Shown: positions 44,105-53,055, counted from the first letter of the stretch. The stretch is DNA of 64,000 nt from Streptomyces sp. NBC_00582 (GCF_036345155.1 NZ_CP107772.1:8928001-8992000); one strand, 5' to 3'. Program-made: numbers and translations. The notes: a model not told the origin generated them from the sequence alone.

Positions 44105-45835
44105 ATGAACTCGGCGTACGCCGTGCCCGCTGTCGCCCTGGTGGTGGTCGCGACCGTCCTCGTCGGCGCCTTCGGCCTCAGGATCTCCCGCACCACCTCC
44201 GACTTCTACGTCGCCTCGCGCACCGTCGGCCCCCGCCTCAACGCGGCCGCCATCAGCGGCGAGTACCTGTCCGCCGCCTCCTTCCTCGGCATAGCCGGAC
44301 TGGTCCTCGTCCAGGGCCCCGACATGCTCTGGTACCCCGTCGGCTACACCGCCGGCTATCTCGTCCTGCTCCTCTTCGTCGCCGCCCCGCTGCGCCGCTC
44401 CGGCGCCTACACCCTGCCCGACTTCGCCGAGGCCCGCCTCGCCTCCCACACCGTCCGGCGGCTCGCCGGCACCCTCGTCGTCGGCGTCGGCTGGCTGTAC
44501 CTGCTGCCCCAGCTCCAGGGCGCCGGACTGACGTTGACCGTCCTCACCGGGGCGCCGGACTCCCTCGGCGGGCTGATCGTCGCGGTCGTCGTCGCCGCGA
44601 CCGTGGCCGCGGGCGGGATGCGCAGCATCACCTTCGTGCAGGCCTTCCAGTACTGGCTCAAGCTCACCGCCCTTCTCGTCCCCGCGCTGTTCCTGGTCCT
44701 CGCCTGGCAGGGCGACGGAGCCCCCCACCACGCCTTCGCCGAACCGGCCGCCTTCCGCGAGCAGCGCACGGTCCGCGTCGACGACACCCTCGAACTGAAG
44801 CTCGACAGCCCGCTGGCCGTGACGGTGGACGGCGCCGTCGACGGCCGCCGGCACTCCGGCACGCTTCTGAACCTGCCCGCCGGCACCCACCGCATCGACC
44901 GCGGCACCCGGCTCACCTTCGCCGGGGGCACCCCCGTCCCCACCGCCGAGCGCGGCAGCAACGGCGGCATGTCCACCTCCCTCGCCGCGGGCCGCGAGGA
45001 ACGCCCGCTGTACGCCACGTACGGACTGATCCTCGCCACCTTCCTCGGCACGATGGGACTGCCGCACGTCGTCGTCCGCTTCTACACCAGCCCGACCGGA
45101 GTCGCCGCCCGCCGCACCACGGTCGCCGTCCTCGCCCTGGTCGGCGTCTTCTACCTGCTCCCGCCCCTCTACGGCGCCCTCGGCCGCCTGTACACCCCCG
45201 AACTCGCCCTCACCGGTGACGCCGACGCCGCTGTCCTGCTGCTGCCGGACCGGATGATCGGCGGCGTCGGCGGCGACCTGCTCGGCGCCCTGGTCGCCGG
45301 GGGCGCCTTCGCCGCGTTCCTGTCCACGGCGTCCGGGCTGACCATGGCCGTCGCGGGCGTCCTCACCCAGGACGTGCTGCCGGCCCGGGGCGTACGCCAC
45401 TTCCGGCTGGGCACCGCGCTCGCCATGGCCGTACCGCTCGCCGCCAGTCTGCTGGTGGGCGGACTGCCGGTGGCCGACGCGGTGGGCCTCGCCTTCGCGG
45501 TGTCGGCGTCCTCCTTCTGCCCGCTGCTCGTCCTCGGCATCTGGTGGCGCCGGCTGACCCCGCCCGGGGCGGTCGCCGGGATGGTGGTGGGCGGCGGTTC
45601 GGCGTTCCTCGCGGTCGCGGCGACGATGGCGGGCCTGCCGGTCACGGGCGGGCTGCACGCCCTCCTCGCCTGGCCCGCGCTGTGGTCGGTCCCGCTGGGC
45701 TTCCTCACCATGATCCTCGTCTCGCTGGCCACCCCGGGCCGCGTCCCGGCCGGCACGGCGGCGATCCTCGCCCGCTTCCACCTCCCGGAGGAACTGCGCA
45801 CGGAGGAACTCAGGACGACGGAGGCCACCCCATGA
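44105..45835 (+). CDS. Sodium:solute symporter (SSS family) with an extracytoplasmic insert (576 aa)
   Basis: About 13 membrane helices. DFYVASRTVGPRLNAAAISGEYLSAASFLGIAG is the SSS signature of acetate/pyruvate-type carriers. Between two helices, at about residues 210-295, lies a hydrophilic strand-rich insert (VRVDDTLELKLDSPLAVTVDG, TGTRLTF-like) before YATYGLILATFLGTMGLPHVVVRFYTSPTG. The C-terminus is a short acidic tail. Neighbours (DUF485-like, LytTR/LytS) suggest a monocarboxylate such as acetate or pyruvate as substrate; this is inference. Confidence 0.9.
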   Translation: MNSAYAVPAVALVVVATVLVGAFGLRISRTTSDFYVASRTVGPRLNAAAISGEYLSAASFLGIAGLVLVQGPDMLWYPVGYTAGYLVLLLFVAAPLRRSGAYTLPDFAEARLASHTVRRLAGTLVVGVGWLYLLPQLQGAGLTLTVLTGAPDSLGGLIVAVVVAATVAAGGMRSITFVQAFQYWLKLTALLVPALFLVLAWQGDGAPHHAFAEPAAFREQRTVRVDDTLELKLDSPLAVTVDGAVDGRRHSGTLLNLPAGTHRIDRGTRLTFAGGTPVPTAERGSNGGMSTSLAAGREERPLYATYGLILATFLGTMGLPHVVVRFYTSPTGVAARRTTVAVLALVGVFYLLPPLYGALGRLYTPELALTGDADAAVLLLPDRMIGGVGGDLLGALVAGGAFAAFLSTASGLTMAVAGVLTQDVLPARGVRHFRLGTALAMAVPLAASLLVGGLPVADAVGLAFAVSASSFCPLLVLGIWWRRLTPPGAVAGMVVGGGSAFLAVAATMAGLPVTGGLHALLAWPALWSVPLGFLTMILVSLATPGRVPAGTAAILARFHLPEELRTEELRTTEATP

Positions 45836-47037
45836 GCGGGTTTCTGGCGGGCGTGTGCATGGCGATCCTGCCCTTCCTCGCCCTCGGCTTCTGGCTCGGC
45901 CGGCGCACCGCACGCCCGGACAGCCGGGGCGGCCTGGGCACCCCCGTCGAGCACGCCACGTTCCAGACCCTGCACACCGCCTCGCTCGCCGCACCCCCGC
46001 TGCGGGCGGGCCTCACCGAGGAGACGGCCCGCAAGTCCGCCCGCAGACTGCGCACCCTCCTCGGCACGGACGCCCTCTGCCTCACCGACCGCGAGCAGGT
46101 CCTCGCCTGGGACGGCGTGGGCGCCCACCACCGCGGCGAGATCATGGAACGCCTCGCCGGCCCCCTGGACAGCGGCCGGGGCGAGGCCTTCCGCCTCGCC
46201 TGCGACCACGCCGACTGCCCCGTCCGCTGGGCCGTCGTCGCCCCGCTGACCGTCGACGACCGGGTGCACGGCGCCCTCGTCGCCTGCGCGCCCCGTGAGT
46301 CCGCCGTACTGGTCCGGGCGGCGGGGGAGGTGGCCCGCTGGGTCAGCGTCCAGCTGGAACTCGCCGATCTCGACCAGTCCCGTACGAAACTCATCGAGGC
46401 GGAGATCAAGGCCCTGCGCGCCCAGATCTCCCCGCACTTCGTGTTCAACTCGCTCGCCGTGATCGCGTCCTTCGTCCGCACCGACCCCGAGCGCGCCCGC
46501 GAGCTGCTCCTGGAGTTCGCCGACTTCACCCGCTACTCGTTCCGCCGGCACGGCGACTTCACCACCCTCGCCGACGAGCTCCACGCCATCGACCACTATC
46601 TGGCCCTGGTCCGCGCCCGCTTCGGGGACCGCCTCGCCGTCACGCTCCAGATCGCCCCCGAGGTCCTCCCGGTCGCCCTGCCCTTCCTCTGCCTCCAGCC
46701 CCTGGTGGAGAACGCCGTCAAACACGGCCTGGAGGGCAAGGCGGAGAAGTGCCACATACAGATCACGGCCCAGGACGCCGGCGCCGAGGCCCTGGTCGTC
46801 ATCGAGGACGACGGCGCCGGCATGGACCCGGTCCTGCTGCGCCGCATCCTGGCCGGCGGGGTCAGCCCCTCGGGCGGCATCGGCCTGTCCAACGTCGACG
46901 ACCGGCTCCGCCAGGTGTACGGCGACGACTACGGCCTCGTCATCGAGACGGCCGTGGGAGCGGGGATGAAGATCACCGCCCGGCTGCCGAAGTACCAGCC
47001 GGGCGTCCACTCGGCGGCCCGGCTCGCTCCCGGGTGA
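45832..47037 (+). CDS. LytS-family sensor histidine kinase (401 aa)
   Basis: The ATG at 45832 overlaps the symporter stop by 4 bp. One N-terminal membrane helix (about 3-22) is followed by a GAF-like sensor (about 50-175), a coiled segment (LELADLDQSRTKLIEAEIKALRAQ) and the His_kinase domain with ISPHFVFNSLAVIASFVRTDP (phospho-His). The HATPase has PLVENAVKHGLEGKAEK, IEDDGAGMDP and GGIGLSNVDDRLRQVYG. Unlike true LytS it lacks the multi-helix 5TM-LYT sensor, so input may come from the symporter or a cytoplasmic ligand (inference). Confidence 0.92.
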   Translation: MSGFLAGVCMAILPFLALGFWLGRRTARPDSRGGLGTPVEHATFQTLHTASLAAPPLRAGLTEETARKSARRLRTLLGTDALCLTDREQVLAWDGVGAHHRGEIMERLAGPLDSGRGEAFRLACDHADCPVRWAVVAPLTVDDRVHGALVACAPRESAVLVRAAGEVARWVSVQLELADLDQSRTKLIEAEIKALRAQISPHFVFNSLAVIASFVRTDPERARELLLEFADFTRYSFRRHGDFTTLADELHAIDHYLALVRARFGDRLAVTLQIAPEVLPVALPFLCLQPLVENAVKHGLEGKAEKCHIQITAQDAGAEALVVIEDDGAGMDPVLLRRILAGGVSPSGGIGLSNVDDRLRQVYGDDYGLVIETAVGAGMKITARLPKYQPGVHSAARLAPG

Positions 47038-47208
47038 TCAGCCGGTCTTCAGCACGATCATGGCCAGGGTGATCAGCCCGAGCACCACCCAGCCGAACCA
47101 CAGCCAGCCGTTGCTGCCGAGGGCCACCGTGTAGGCGGTCACCGCGACGAGCCCGCCGATGGTGAGCACCCCCATGGTCTTCGTGGAGCCGTCCGTGGAA
47201 CCTGCCAT
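47038..47208 (-). CDS. Small two-helix membrane protein (56 aa)
   Basis: A short frame with ATG 47208 and a GAGGAGGGTG ribosome site: MAGSTDGSTKTMGVLTIGG, then two hydrophobic spans (about 12-29 and 34-52) with LGSNGWLWFGW between. It ends KTG at the stop next to the kinase gene (convergent, no gap). The clean ribosome site and coherent hydrophobic pattern make it a real gene. It lies 97 bp downstream of ctaG on the same strand and could be part of the terminal-oxidase assembly set; function unknown. Confidence 0.75.
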   Translation of the reverse strand: MAGSTDGSTKTMGVLTIGGLVAVTAYTVALGSNGWLWFGWVVLGLITLAMIVLKTG

Positions 47209-47305
47209 CGCGACACCCTCCTCAGGGCCGCCCTCCGCCGGGCGTGTCCACCTCCATGGTGCCCCGGCTCACGCTCCGGCGCCCCGGATTCGCGCGGCCG
47301 GGCCC

Positions 47306-48256
47306 TCAGCGCCCCCGGGCGTCGAGCGAGGCGAGGTAGGCGTTGTACGCCTCCAGCTCCTTGTCACCGTCCCGGTCGGCGGCCCGGTCCTTGCGCTTGG
47401 CCTGCCGCTGTTCGGAGCCGTACCACTGGAACAGCAGCGCGATCAGCACCAGCACGGACGGAATCTCACTGAACGCCCACGCGATGCCGCCCGCGGCGTT
47501 CTGATCGGTCAGCGCGTCGATCCCGAGCGAGGCCGGCGGGTTGCGGAACGTGTCGACCATCGGCTCGGACGCCATCATCAGCGCGATGCCGAAGAACGCG
47601 TGGAACGGCATCCCGGCGAACAGCTCCAGCATCCGCATCAGATGCCCGGGCCGGTGCGGCCCCGGGTCCACCCCGATGATCGGCCAGAAGAACACCACGC
47701 CCACCGCGAGGAAGTGCACCATCATCGCGAGGTGCCCGACCTTCGAGCCCATCAGGAAGTCGAAGAGGGGACTGAAGTACAGCGCGTACAGCGAGGCGAT
47801 GAACATCGGAATGGTGAACGCCGGATGCGTGATGATCCGCATGTACCGGCTGTGCAGCAGCATCAGCAGCAGCTCACGCGGCCCCTTGCGCCCCCCGCCG
47901 GCCGCCGGCAGCGCCCGCAGCGCCAGCGTGACGGGCGCGCCCAGCAGGATCAGGATCGGCGACAGCATGCTGATGACCATGTGCTGCACCATGTGCACGC
48001 TGAACATGACCATCCCGTAGTCGTTCAGGGCGGTGCACATCACCAGCATGATCGTCAGGACTCCGACGACGAACGACACGGTCCGCCCCGCCGACCAGGC
48101 GTCCCCCCGCCGCCGCAGCCGCACCACACCCCACCCGTACAACCCGAGCCCGGCCAGACAGGCGACCAGGAAGAACGGATCAGCCGACCACTGAAGCCCC
48201 CGCCCCAGCGTGAACGGCAGTAGATCCATATGCGTGCCGTGCCCGCTGTGTTCCAT
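47306..48256 (-). CDS. ctaG: Cytochrome c oxidase assembly protein (CtaG/caa3_CtaG family)
   Basis: A polytopic protein of 316 aa with about seven or eight helices. FSVHMVQHMVISMLSPILILLGAPVTL holds the paired His typical of the family; MMVHFLAVGVVFFWPIIGVDPGPHRP and LELFAGMPFHAFFGIALMMA carry the others. It helps insert copper or assemble the aa3 oxidase in the membrane. ATG at 48256 (MEHSGHGTHMD) gives a His-rich N-terminus, plausible for copper. The tail EQRQAKRKDRAADRDGDKEL is charged and cytoplasmic. Confidence 0.87.
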   Translation of the reverse strand: MEHSGHGTHMDLLPFTLGRGLQWSADPFFLVACLAGLGLYGWGVVRLRRRGDAWSAGRTVSFVVGVLTIMLVMCTALNDYGMVMFSVHMVQHMVISMLSPILILLGAPVTLALRALPAAGGGRKGPRELLLMLLHSRYMRIITHPAFTIPMFIASLYALYFSPLFDFLMGSKVGHLAMMVHFLAVGVVFFWPIIGVDPGPHRPGHLMRMLELFAGMPFHAFFGIALMMASEPMVDTFRNPPASLGIDALTDQNAAGGIAWAFSEIPSVLVLIALLFQWYGSEQRQAKRKDRAADRDGDKELEAYNAYLASLDARGR

Positions 48257-48316
48257 GGTGGGCGGCTCCTGATTCGTGGGGGGTTGTGCGTTTCCTGCCG
48301 CCCCCAGAGTAGAACC

Positions 48317-48344
48317 GCCCCCGGCCGAACTTTCGACCGGGGGC
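48317..48344. terminator. Hairpin between pfkA and ctaG
   Basis: GCCCCCGG/CCGGGGGC forms a perfect 8-bp stem with a 12-nt loop that itself contains GAA/TTC. It follows the pfkA stop (48416) and the repeat, and precedes a likely ctaG -10 TACTCT (48311-48306, minus). It could end pfkA transcription or lie in the ctaG promoter. Confidence 0.5.
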
Positions 48345-48358
48345 AGGACAGCCGACCT

Positions 48359-48415
48359 GAAAGGGGCGCGGGGAACCGCGCGAGCAACCACACACGACCC
48401 GCACCCGCCGGACGG
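48359..48415. repeat. Streptomyces intergenic repeat (copy 2)
   Basis: AGGGGCGCGGGGAACCGCGCGA, followed by a CGACCCGCACCCGCCGGACGG segment, is the common Streptomyces repeat also found at 54546-54590. It immediately follows the pfkA stop codon. Confidence 0.65.
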
Positions 48416-49441
48416 CTACAGCACGCACTCCGCTTCCGCGTACCGCTCCGCCGGCACGGTCTTGAGCGTCTCCACGGCCTCCGCCAGCGGCACCATCACG
48501 ATGTCCGTCCCGCGCAGGGCCGTCATCTTCCCGAACTCCCCCCGATGCGCCGCCTCCACCGCGTGCCACCCGAAGCGGGTCGCCAGCACCCGGTCGTACG
48601 CGGTGGGCGTCCCACCCCGCTGCACATGCCCGAGGATCACCGGACGGGCTTCCTTCCCGAGCCGGTCCTCCAGCTCGATGGAGAGCTGCCGGGCGATCCC
48701 GGCGAACCGCTCGTGCCCGTAGATGTCCTTGCCGCCCTCGTCGAAGTCCATGGTCCCGGCCCGCGGCTTGGCGCCCTCCGCCGCGACGACGATCGCGAAC
48801 CGCTTGCCCGCCTCGAACCGCTCACCGACCCGCCGGGCCAGCTCCTCGATGTCGAACGGCCGCTCCGGTACGACGATGGCATGGGCGCCCGCCGCCATGC
48901 CGGACTGCAGCGCTATCCAGCCGGTGTGCCGCCCCATGACCTCGACGACCAGCACCCGCTGGTGCGACTCGGCGGTGGTCTTCAGCCGGTCGAGCGCCTC
49001 GGTCGCGACCCCGACGGCCGTGTCGAAGCCGAAGGTGACGTCGGTGACCGCGATGTCGTTGTCGATGGTCTTCGGCACGCCGACGATCGGCAGCCCCGCG
49101 TCGGACATCAGCCGGGCCGCCTTGAGGGTGCCCTCACCGCCGATGGGGATGATGGCGTCGAGCCCGAGCTCCTCCACGTGCCCCCTGGCCCGCTCCACGC
49201 CGTCCCGCAGATGGGAGGGCTGGACGCGGGAGGAGCCGAGGATGGTGCCGCCGCGGGCCAGGATGCCGGCCACCGCGTCGAGGTCGAGCTTGAGGTAGTC
49301 GCACTCCAGGAGGCCCTTCCAGCCGTCCCGGAAGCCGATGACCTCGTCGCCGTGGTCGGCGACGGCACGGTGCACGACGGACCGGATGACGGCGTTCAGG
49401 CCGGGGCAGTCGCCGCCGGACGTGAGGACACCAATGCGCAT
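48416..49441 (-). CDS. pfkA: 6-phosphofructokinase
   Basis: It phosphorylates fructose 6-phosphate in glycolysis. LTSGGDCPGLNAVIRS (residues 5-20), IGGEGTLKAARLM (Gly at the ATP-type position), VPKTIDNDIAVTDVTFGFDTAV and VVEVMGRHTGWIALQSG are the catalytic and sugar-binding blocks; LGHVQRGGTPTAYDR ends the fold. The Lys in PKTIDND is a feature of PPi-type and actinobacterial group III enzymes, while GGEGT favours ATP. 341 aa, ATG 49441. A -10 TAGGGT (49510-49505, minus) is likely. Confidence 0.95.
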   Translation of the reverse strand: MRIGVLTSGGDCPGLNAVIRSVVHRAVADHGDEVIGFRDGWKGLLECDYLKLDLDAVAGILARGGTILGSSRVQPSHLRDGVERARGHVEELGLDAIIPIGGEGTLKAARLMSDAGLPIVGVPKTIDNDIAVTDVTFGFDTAVGVATEALDRLKTTAESHQRVLVVEVMGRHTGWIALQSGMAAGAHAIVVPERPFDIEELARRVGERFEAGKRFAIVVAAEGAKPRAGTMDFDEGGKDIYGHERFAGIARQLSIELEDRLGKEARPVILGHVQRGGTPTAYDRVLATRFGWHAVEAAHRGEFGKMTALRGTDIVMVPLAEAVETLKTVPAERYAEAECVL

Positions 49442-49579
49442 AGCCCGAAAAACCTTCTCCACGAGGGCCGGATCCGGACCACGTCGTCCGGCTCGATCCC
49501 CGCCACCCTAGCGGCAGGAGGGGGCGGGGCCGAAGCATGCGTCCGCCTGCTGGACGTGCCTGCTCACCTGTGCGGACGT

Positions 49580-49603
49580 ACCGTCAGACGGGCTGCTGAC
49601 GGT
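49580..49603 (-). terminator. Terminator after gatD
   Basis: ACCGTCAG and CTGACGGT form a perfect 8-bp stem with an 8-nt loop, 28 bp beyond the gatD stop and before the pfkA promoter. No long T-tract. Confidence 0.65.
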
Positions 49604-49630
49604 GCCCTGAAAAGCAGGTGAACACATGGA

Positions 49631-50359
49631 TCACGCAGGCTGCTGCGCGGCCGCGATCCGTTCGTTGCGCAGCGCCTCGTACCAGCGGTCGTCGGTCGGC
49701 GGAAGCGCGTTCACGTCGAGCGCCAGCTTCAGCAGCAGGTCCGCGATGAGCGGGTTCCTGGCCAGCACGGGCCCGTGCATGTACGTACCGAACACGGTGT
49801 CGTTGTACGCGCCCTCCGTACCGTCGCCCGTGCCGTTGCCCCGGCCCATGCTGACCCGGGCGAACGGGCGGGCGGTCGGGCCGAGATGGGTGACGCCCTG
49901 GTGGTTCTCGAAGCCCGTCAGGGACGGCAGCCCGAGCCGGGGGTCGATGTCGGCGAGGACGTCACCGACGCACCGCTCGCCCTCGCCGCGCACCGTGGTG
50001 ACGTCGAGGAGGCCGAGGCCCGGCTGGCGCTGGCCGACGTCGTTGACGAACTCGTGGCCGAGGATCTGGTAGCCGGCGCAGACCGCGAACACGATCGCGC
50101 CGTTGTTCACCGCCTGGAACAGGTGCCCGTCGCGCAGCAGCCGCTCCGCCGCGAGCCGCTGGGGCCGGTCCTCGCCGCCGCCGATGAGGTAGATGTCGCC
50201 GGAGGTGGGGATCGGCTGGTCGCTGCGCACGTCGAGGCGGGCCACGTCCAGGCCGCGCTGCCGGGCGCGGCGCTCCACGACCAGGACGTTGCCCTGGTCG
50301 CCGTAGGTGCTGAGCAGGTCCGGGTAGACCCAGACGATCCGCAGTTGGTTGTCGCTCAT
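49631..50359 (-). CDS. gatD: Lipid II isoglutaminyl synthase, glutaminase subunit GatD
   Basis: A class-I glutamine amidotransferase, 242 aa, that supplies ammonia to MurT for amidation of D-Glu in the peptidoglycan stem. IYLIGGGEDRPQRLAAERL, VFAVCAGYQILGHEF (nucleophile Cys) and FGTYMHGPVLARNP (catalytic His) are diagnostic. ATG at 50359; murT ends 20 bp upstream, so the two form one operon. Amidated stem peptides affect cross-linking and lysozyme resistance. Confidence 0.94.
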   Translation of the reverse strand: MSDNQLRIVWVYPDLLSTYGDQGNVLVVERRARQRGLDVARLDVRSDQPIPTSGDIYLIGGGEDRPQRLAAERLLRDGHLFQAVNNGAIVFAVCAGYQILGHEFVNDVGQRQPGLGLLDVTTVRGEGERCVGDVLADIDPRLGLPSLTGFENHQGVTHLGPTARPFARVSMGRGNGTGDGTEGAYNDTVFGTYMHGPVLARNPLIADLLLKLALDVNALPPTDDRWYEALRNERIAAAQQPA

Positions 50360-50379
50360 GAACTGGTCGTCCTTCGTGG

Positions 50380-51618
50380 TCAGTTGCCGACGCGGCGGCG
50401 CAGGTCCTGGAACGCGGTGTAGTTCGCGATGACCTCGATCCGGCCCGGCGGGCACTGCTGCACGGCCTGGTCGACGCTGTCGCACACCTGGAAGTGCTGG
50501 TTCGCCACCTCGAGGCGCACCGCGAGGTCCAGCTTGCGGTCACCGATGACGAAGATCGGGTGGCCGGTCAGCCGCGTGTAGTCGACGTCCCACAGCCAGG
50601 AGGTGTCGGTGCCGTCGGCGCCGCGCGCGTTGACCGAGAGGATCACCGGGGCCGGTGCAGGATCGATCAGGCTGAACGTCTCGAGCCAGCCCGCGGGGTT
50701 CTTGGCGAGCAGCAGCCTGAGGTCACGGCCCTGGAACTGGACGACGTCATAGCGTCCGGCGACGGCCTGCACCTGGTACATGCGCTCCAGCGCGACCTGC
50801 GGCGGCACGCCGAACACGGCGGCGACGGCGGCGGAGGAGGCGGCGTTGGCCTTGTTGGCCCGTCCGGGCAGCTGGAGGTGGATGGGCCAGGCGGAGCCGT
50901 GCGGGTCGAGGACGTGGTCCCCGGACAGCGCCCAGCTCGGCTGCGGCCGGCGGAACCCGCACTCGCCGCAGAACCAGTCGTCGCCGGGCCGCTGCATGAC
51001 ACCGCCGCAGGACGGGCACGACCAGGCGTCGTCCTTCCACATCTGCCCGGCGGCCACCCACACCACGTTGGGGGAGGAGGACGCGGCCCACACCACCAGC
51101 GGGTCGTCGGCGTTGGCGACGACGACGGCCTTGGAGCCGGCGAGCCCCTCACGCCAGTTCTCCGCGAGCATCCGGGTCTCGGCGGCGCGGTCCAACTGGT
51201 CCCGGGAGAGGTTCAGCAGGGCGATGCACTTCGGGGCGGTGTCCCGCGCGACGCCGGCGAGGTACTTCTCGTCGACCTCGATGACGCCGTACTTGGAGTC
51301 CGACCCGCCCGCGAGCGCCGAGGTGATGCCGGCCGGCATGTTGGCGCCGAGCGCGTTGGACACGACCGGACCGGCGGCCCGCAGGGCCTCGGCGATGAGC
51401 CGGGTCGTCGTGGTCTTGCCGTTGGTCGCCGACACCAGGACCACGTCCAGGTTCTGGGCGAGCCGCGCCAGGAGATCGGGGTCGAGTTTGAGTGCCACCC
51501 GGCCACCGATCACCGATCCGCTGCCGCGTCCGGCCGCGCGCGATGCCGCAGCGACCGCCTTGCCCGCGGTCACGGCGATCTTGGCCCGCGGCGTGAGCGG
51601 GTCCGAGTTGCCTGCCAT
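50380..51618 (-). CDS. murT: Lipid II isoglutaminyl synthase, Mur-ligase subunit MurT
   Basis: A Mur-ligase-like ATPase, 412 aa. The P-loop VSATNGKTTTTRL is at about residues 62-74. YGVIEVDEKYLAGV, LLNLSRDQLDR and LPGRANKANAASSAAVAAVFG are the Mur middle-domain blocks. A Cys4 zinc ribbon (CPSCGGVMQRPGDDWFCGECG) at about 198-220 is characteristic of MurT, and a DUF1727 domain ends the protein (LSVNARGADGTDTSWLWDVD, YTAFQDLRR). It amidates lipid II with ammonia from GatD. Confidence 0.95.
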   Translation of the reverse strand: MAGNSDPLTPRAKIAVTAGKAVAAASRAAGRGSGSVIGGRVALKLDPDLLARLAQNLDVVLVSATNGKTTTTRLIAEALRAAGPVVSNALGANMPAGITSALAGGSDSKYGVIEVDEKYLAGVARDTAPKCIALLNLSRDQLDRAAETRMLAENWREGLAGSKAVVVANADDPLVVWAASSSPNVVWVAAGQMWKDDAWSCPSCGGVMQRPGDDWFCGECGFRRPQPSWALSGDHVLDPHGSAWPIHLQLPGRANKANAASSAAVAAVFGVPPQVALERMYQVQAVAGRYDVVQFQGRDLRLLLAKNPAGWLETFSLIDPAPAPVILSVNARGADGTDTSWLWDVDYTRLTGHPIFVIGDRKLDLAVRLEVANQHFQVCDSVDQAVQQCPPGRIEVIANYTAFQDLRRRVGN

Positions 51619-51774
51619 CAGTTCTCGATCCTCCTTGCGTACGCGCCGCGCCTCTGCCGTACGGCAACGTGGTAGGTGGTCAGCCTATCGAGATCCCCTC
51701 GCAGCCCCGAATCGCGGCACCAGCTCCCACGCGTACGGCATGCGCGTGTCAGAAGGGACCGTACCCTTGCCGCC

Positions 51775-52329
51775 ATGCGACACGGCTCCATCCCGGGCGC
51801 GCACGGACGCGTCAGGCCCCTCACCCTCCTCGGCGACCCCGTCCTGGCACGGCCCTGCCGGGAGGTCACCGAGTTCGGCCCCGAACTCGCCCGGCTCGTC
51901 GAGGACATGTTCGCCACGATGTACGCCGCCCAGGGCGTGGGCCTCGCCGCCAACCAGGTCGGCGAACCCCTGCGGGTCTTCGTCTACGACTGCCCCGACG
52001 ACGAGGACGTCCGCCACCTGGGCCATGTCGTGAACCCGAGGCTGGTGGAGGCGGACGGCATCGTCCTGCGCGGCCCGGAGGGCTGCCTCTCCCTGCCGGG
52101 CCTGGAGGCGGGCACGGAACGCCACGACCACGCGGTCGTCGAGGGCTTCACTGCGACCGGCGACCCCCTCACGATCCACGGCACGGGATTCTTTGCCAGA
52201 TGCTTGCAACACGAGTGCGACCACCTGGAGGGCCGGGTGTACGCGGACCGCGTGGAGGGCTGGCGCAAGAGGAGACTGATGCGCCAGGTCAGCCGAGCGT
52301 CATGGCACGGGCGAGCGCAGCTTCTTTAG
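51775..52329 (+). CDS. def: Peptide deformylase
   Basis: It removes the formyl group from new proteins. All three metal-site motifs are present: GVGLAANQVG (about residues 47-56), EGCLSLPG (Cys ligand) and LQHECDHLEG (HExxH-type His ligands and catalytic Glu). Length 184 aa. A -10-like TACCCT (51762-51767) ends 7 bp before the ATG at 51775, so the mRNA may be leaderless; no good ribosome site is seen. It is one of several def paralogs usual in Streptomyces and is not linked to fmt here. Confidence 0.95.
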   Translation: MRHGSIPGAHGRVRPLTLLGDPVLARPCREVTEFGPELARLVEDMFATMYAAQGVGLAANQVGEPLRVFVYDCPDDEDVRHLGHVVNPRLVEADGIVLRGPEGCLSLPGLEAGTERHDHAVVEGFTATGDPLTIHGTGFFARCLQHECDHLEGRVYADRVEGWRKRRLMRQVSRASWHGRAQLL

Positions 52330-52410
52330 GGGCGCGGGAGCCGTGTCGATTCGCGGCTCCGCCGCGTGGGCGCGACAGGCCACAACGCACCCGCACCCGC
52401 CCCGCAACCC
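52327..52410. repeat. Streptomyces intergenic repeat (copy 3)
   Basis: AGGGGCGCGGGAGCCGTGTCGA, then TTCGCGGCTCCGCCGCGTGGGCGCGACAGGCC, matches the copy at 18268-18350 in reverse orientation. It fills the gap between the convergent def and TetR genes and can form a hairpin. Confidence 0.65.
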
Positions 52411-53055
52411 TCAGAAGCCCGGCCCCCCGATCTTGTCCCCCGCGGCGGCGAGCCGCCCCCACAGAAGATCCGCGAGACTCCGCACCAGCTCGGCCCGGGA
52501 ACAAGGCCGTTCGCCCAGCCACCAGTCCCCGGCCGCGTGCATCATCCCGACGATCCCGTGCCCCCACACCCGGGCCACCCGCTGACTCTCGGGCCCGAGA
52601 TCCAGCCGGTCCTCGATCACCTGAGCCAGTTCCTCGCCCATCCTGCGGAGCAACGGCGCGCTGTGCTTGCCCACGTCGAACCCCTGGTCGCCGCCCTGGC
52701 CCCCCTCGGAGGGGTGCATCAGGAACCGGTACACCTGGGGCCGCGCCTCGATGGCCGCGAGGTACGTGTCGAGGGTCGCCTCCACCCGCTCCCGCCGCTC
52801 CGCGGGCGCGTCCAGCGCGGCGCGCAGGGAGTCCAGCAGCGCGTCCGTGTGCCGCTTGGCCAACGCCGCGTAGAGTCCCCCCTTGTCGCCGAAGTGGCGA
52901 TAGAGGATCGGCTTCGTGATGCCGGCCTCGGCGGCGATCGCGTTCATCGATGCCTGGGGGCCGTCCCGGAGCACCACCCGGTCCGCGGCCTCCAGCAACT
53001 CTCGCCGTCGGCGGTCGGCGGACCGCTGCTGCTCGGTCCGTTGTGTGGTGTCCAT
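52411..53055 (-). CDS. TetR family regulator, likely of acyl-CoA metabolism (214 aa)
   Basis: The HTH (about residues 15-62) reads RRRELLEAADRVVLRDGPQASMNAIAAEAGITKPILYRHFGDKGGLYAAL. The C-terminal domain is helical (TLDTYLAAIEARPQVYRFLMHP, WGHGIVGMMHAAGDWWLGERPCSRAELV), which resembles regulators of fatty-acid genes. It is divergent from an acyl-CoA dehydrogenase gene, and two operator-like repeats lie over that gene's promoter. The ligand is probably an acyl-CoA (inference). ATG at 53055. Confidence 0.9.
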   Translation of the reverse strand: MDTTQRTEQQRSADRRRRELLEAADRVVLRDGPQASMNAIAAEAGITKPILYRHFGDKGGLYAALAKRHTDALLDSLRAALDAPAERRERVEATLDTYLAAIEARPQVYRFLMHPSEGGQGGDQGFDVGKHSAPLLRRMGEELAQVIEDRLDLGPESQRVARVWGHGIVGMMHAAGDWWLGERPCSRAELVRSLADLLWGRLAAAGDKIGGPGF

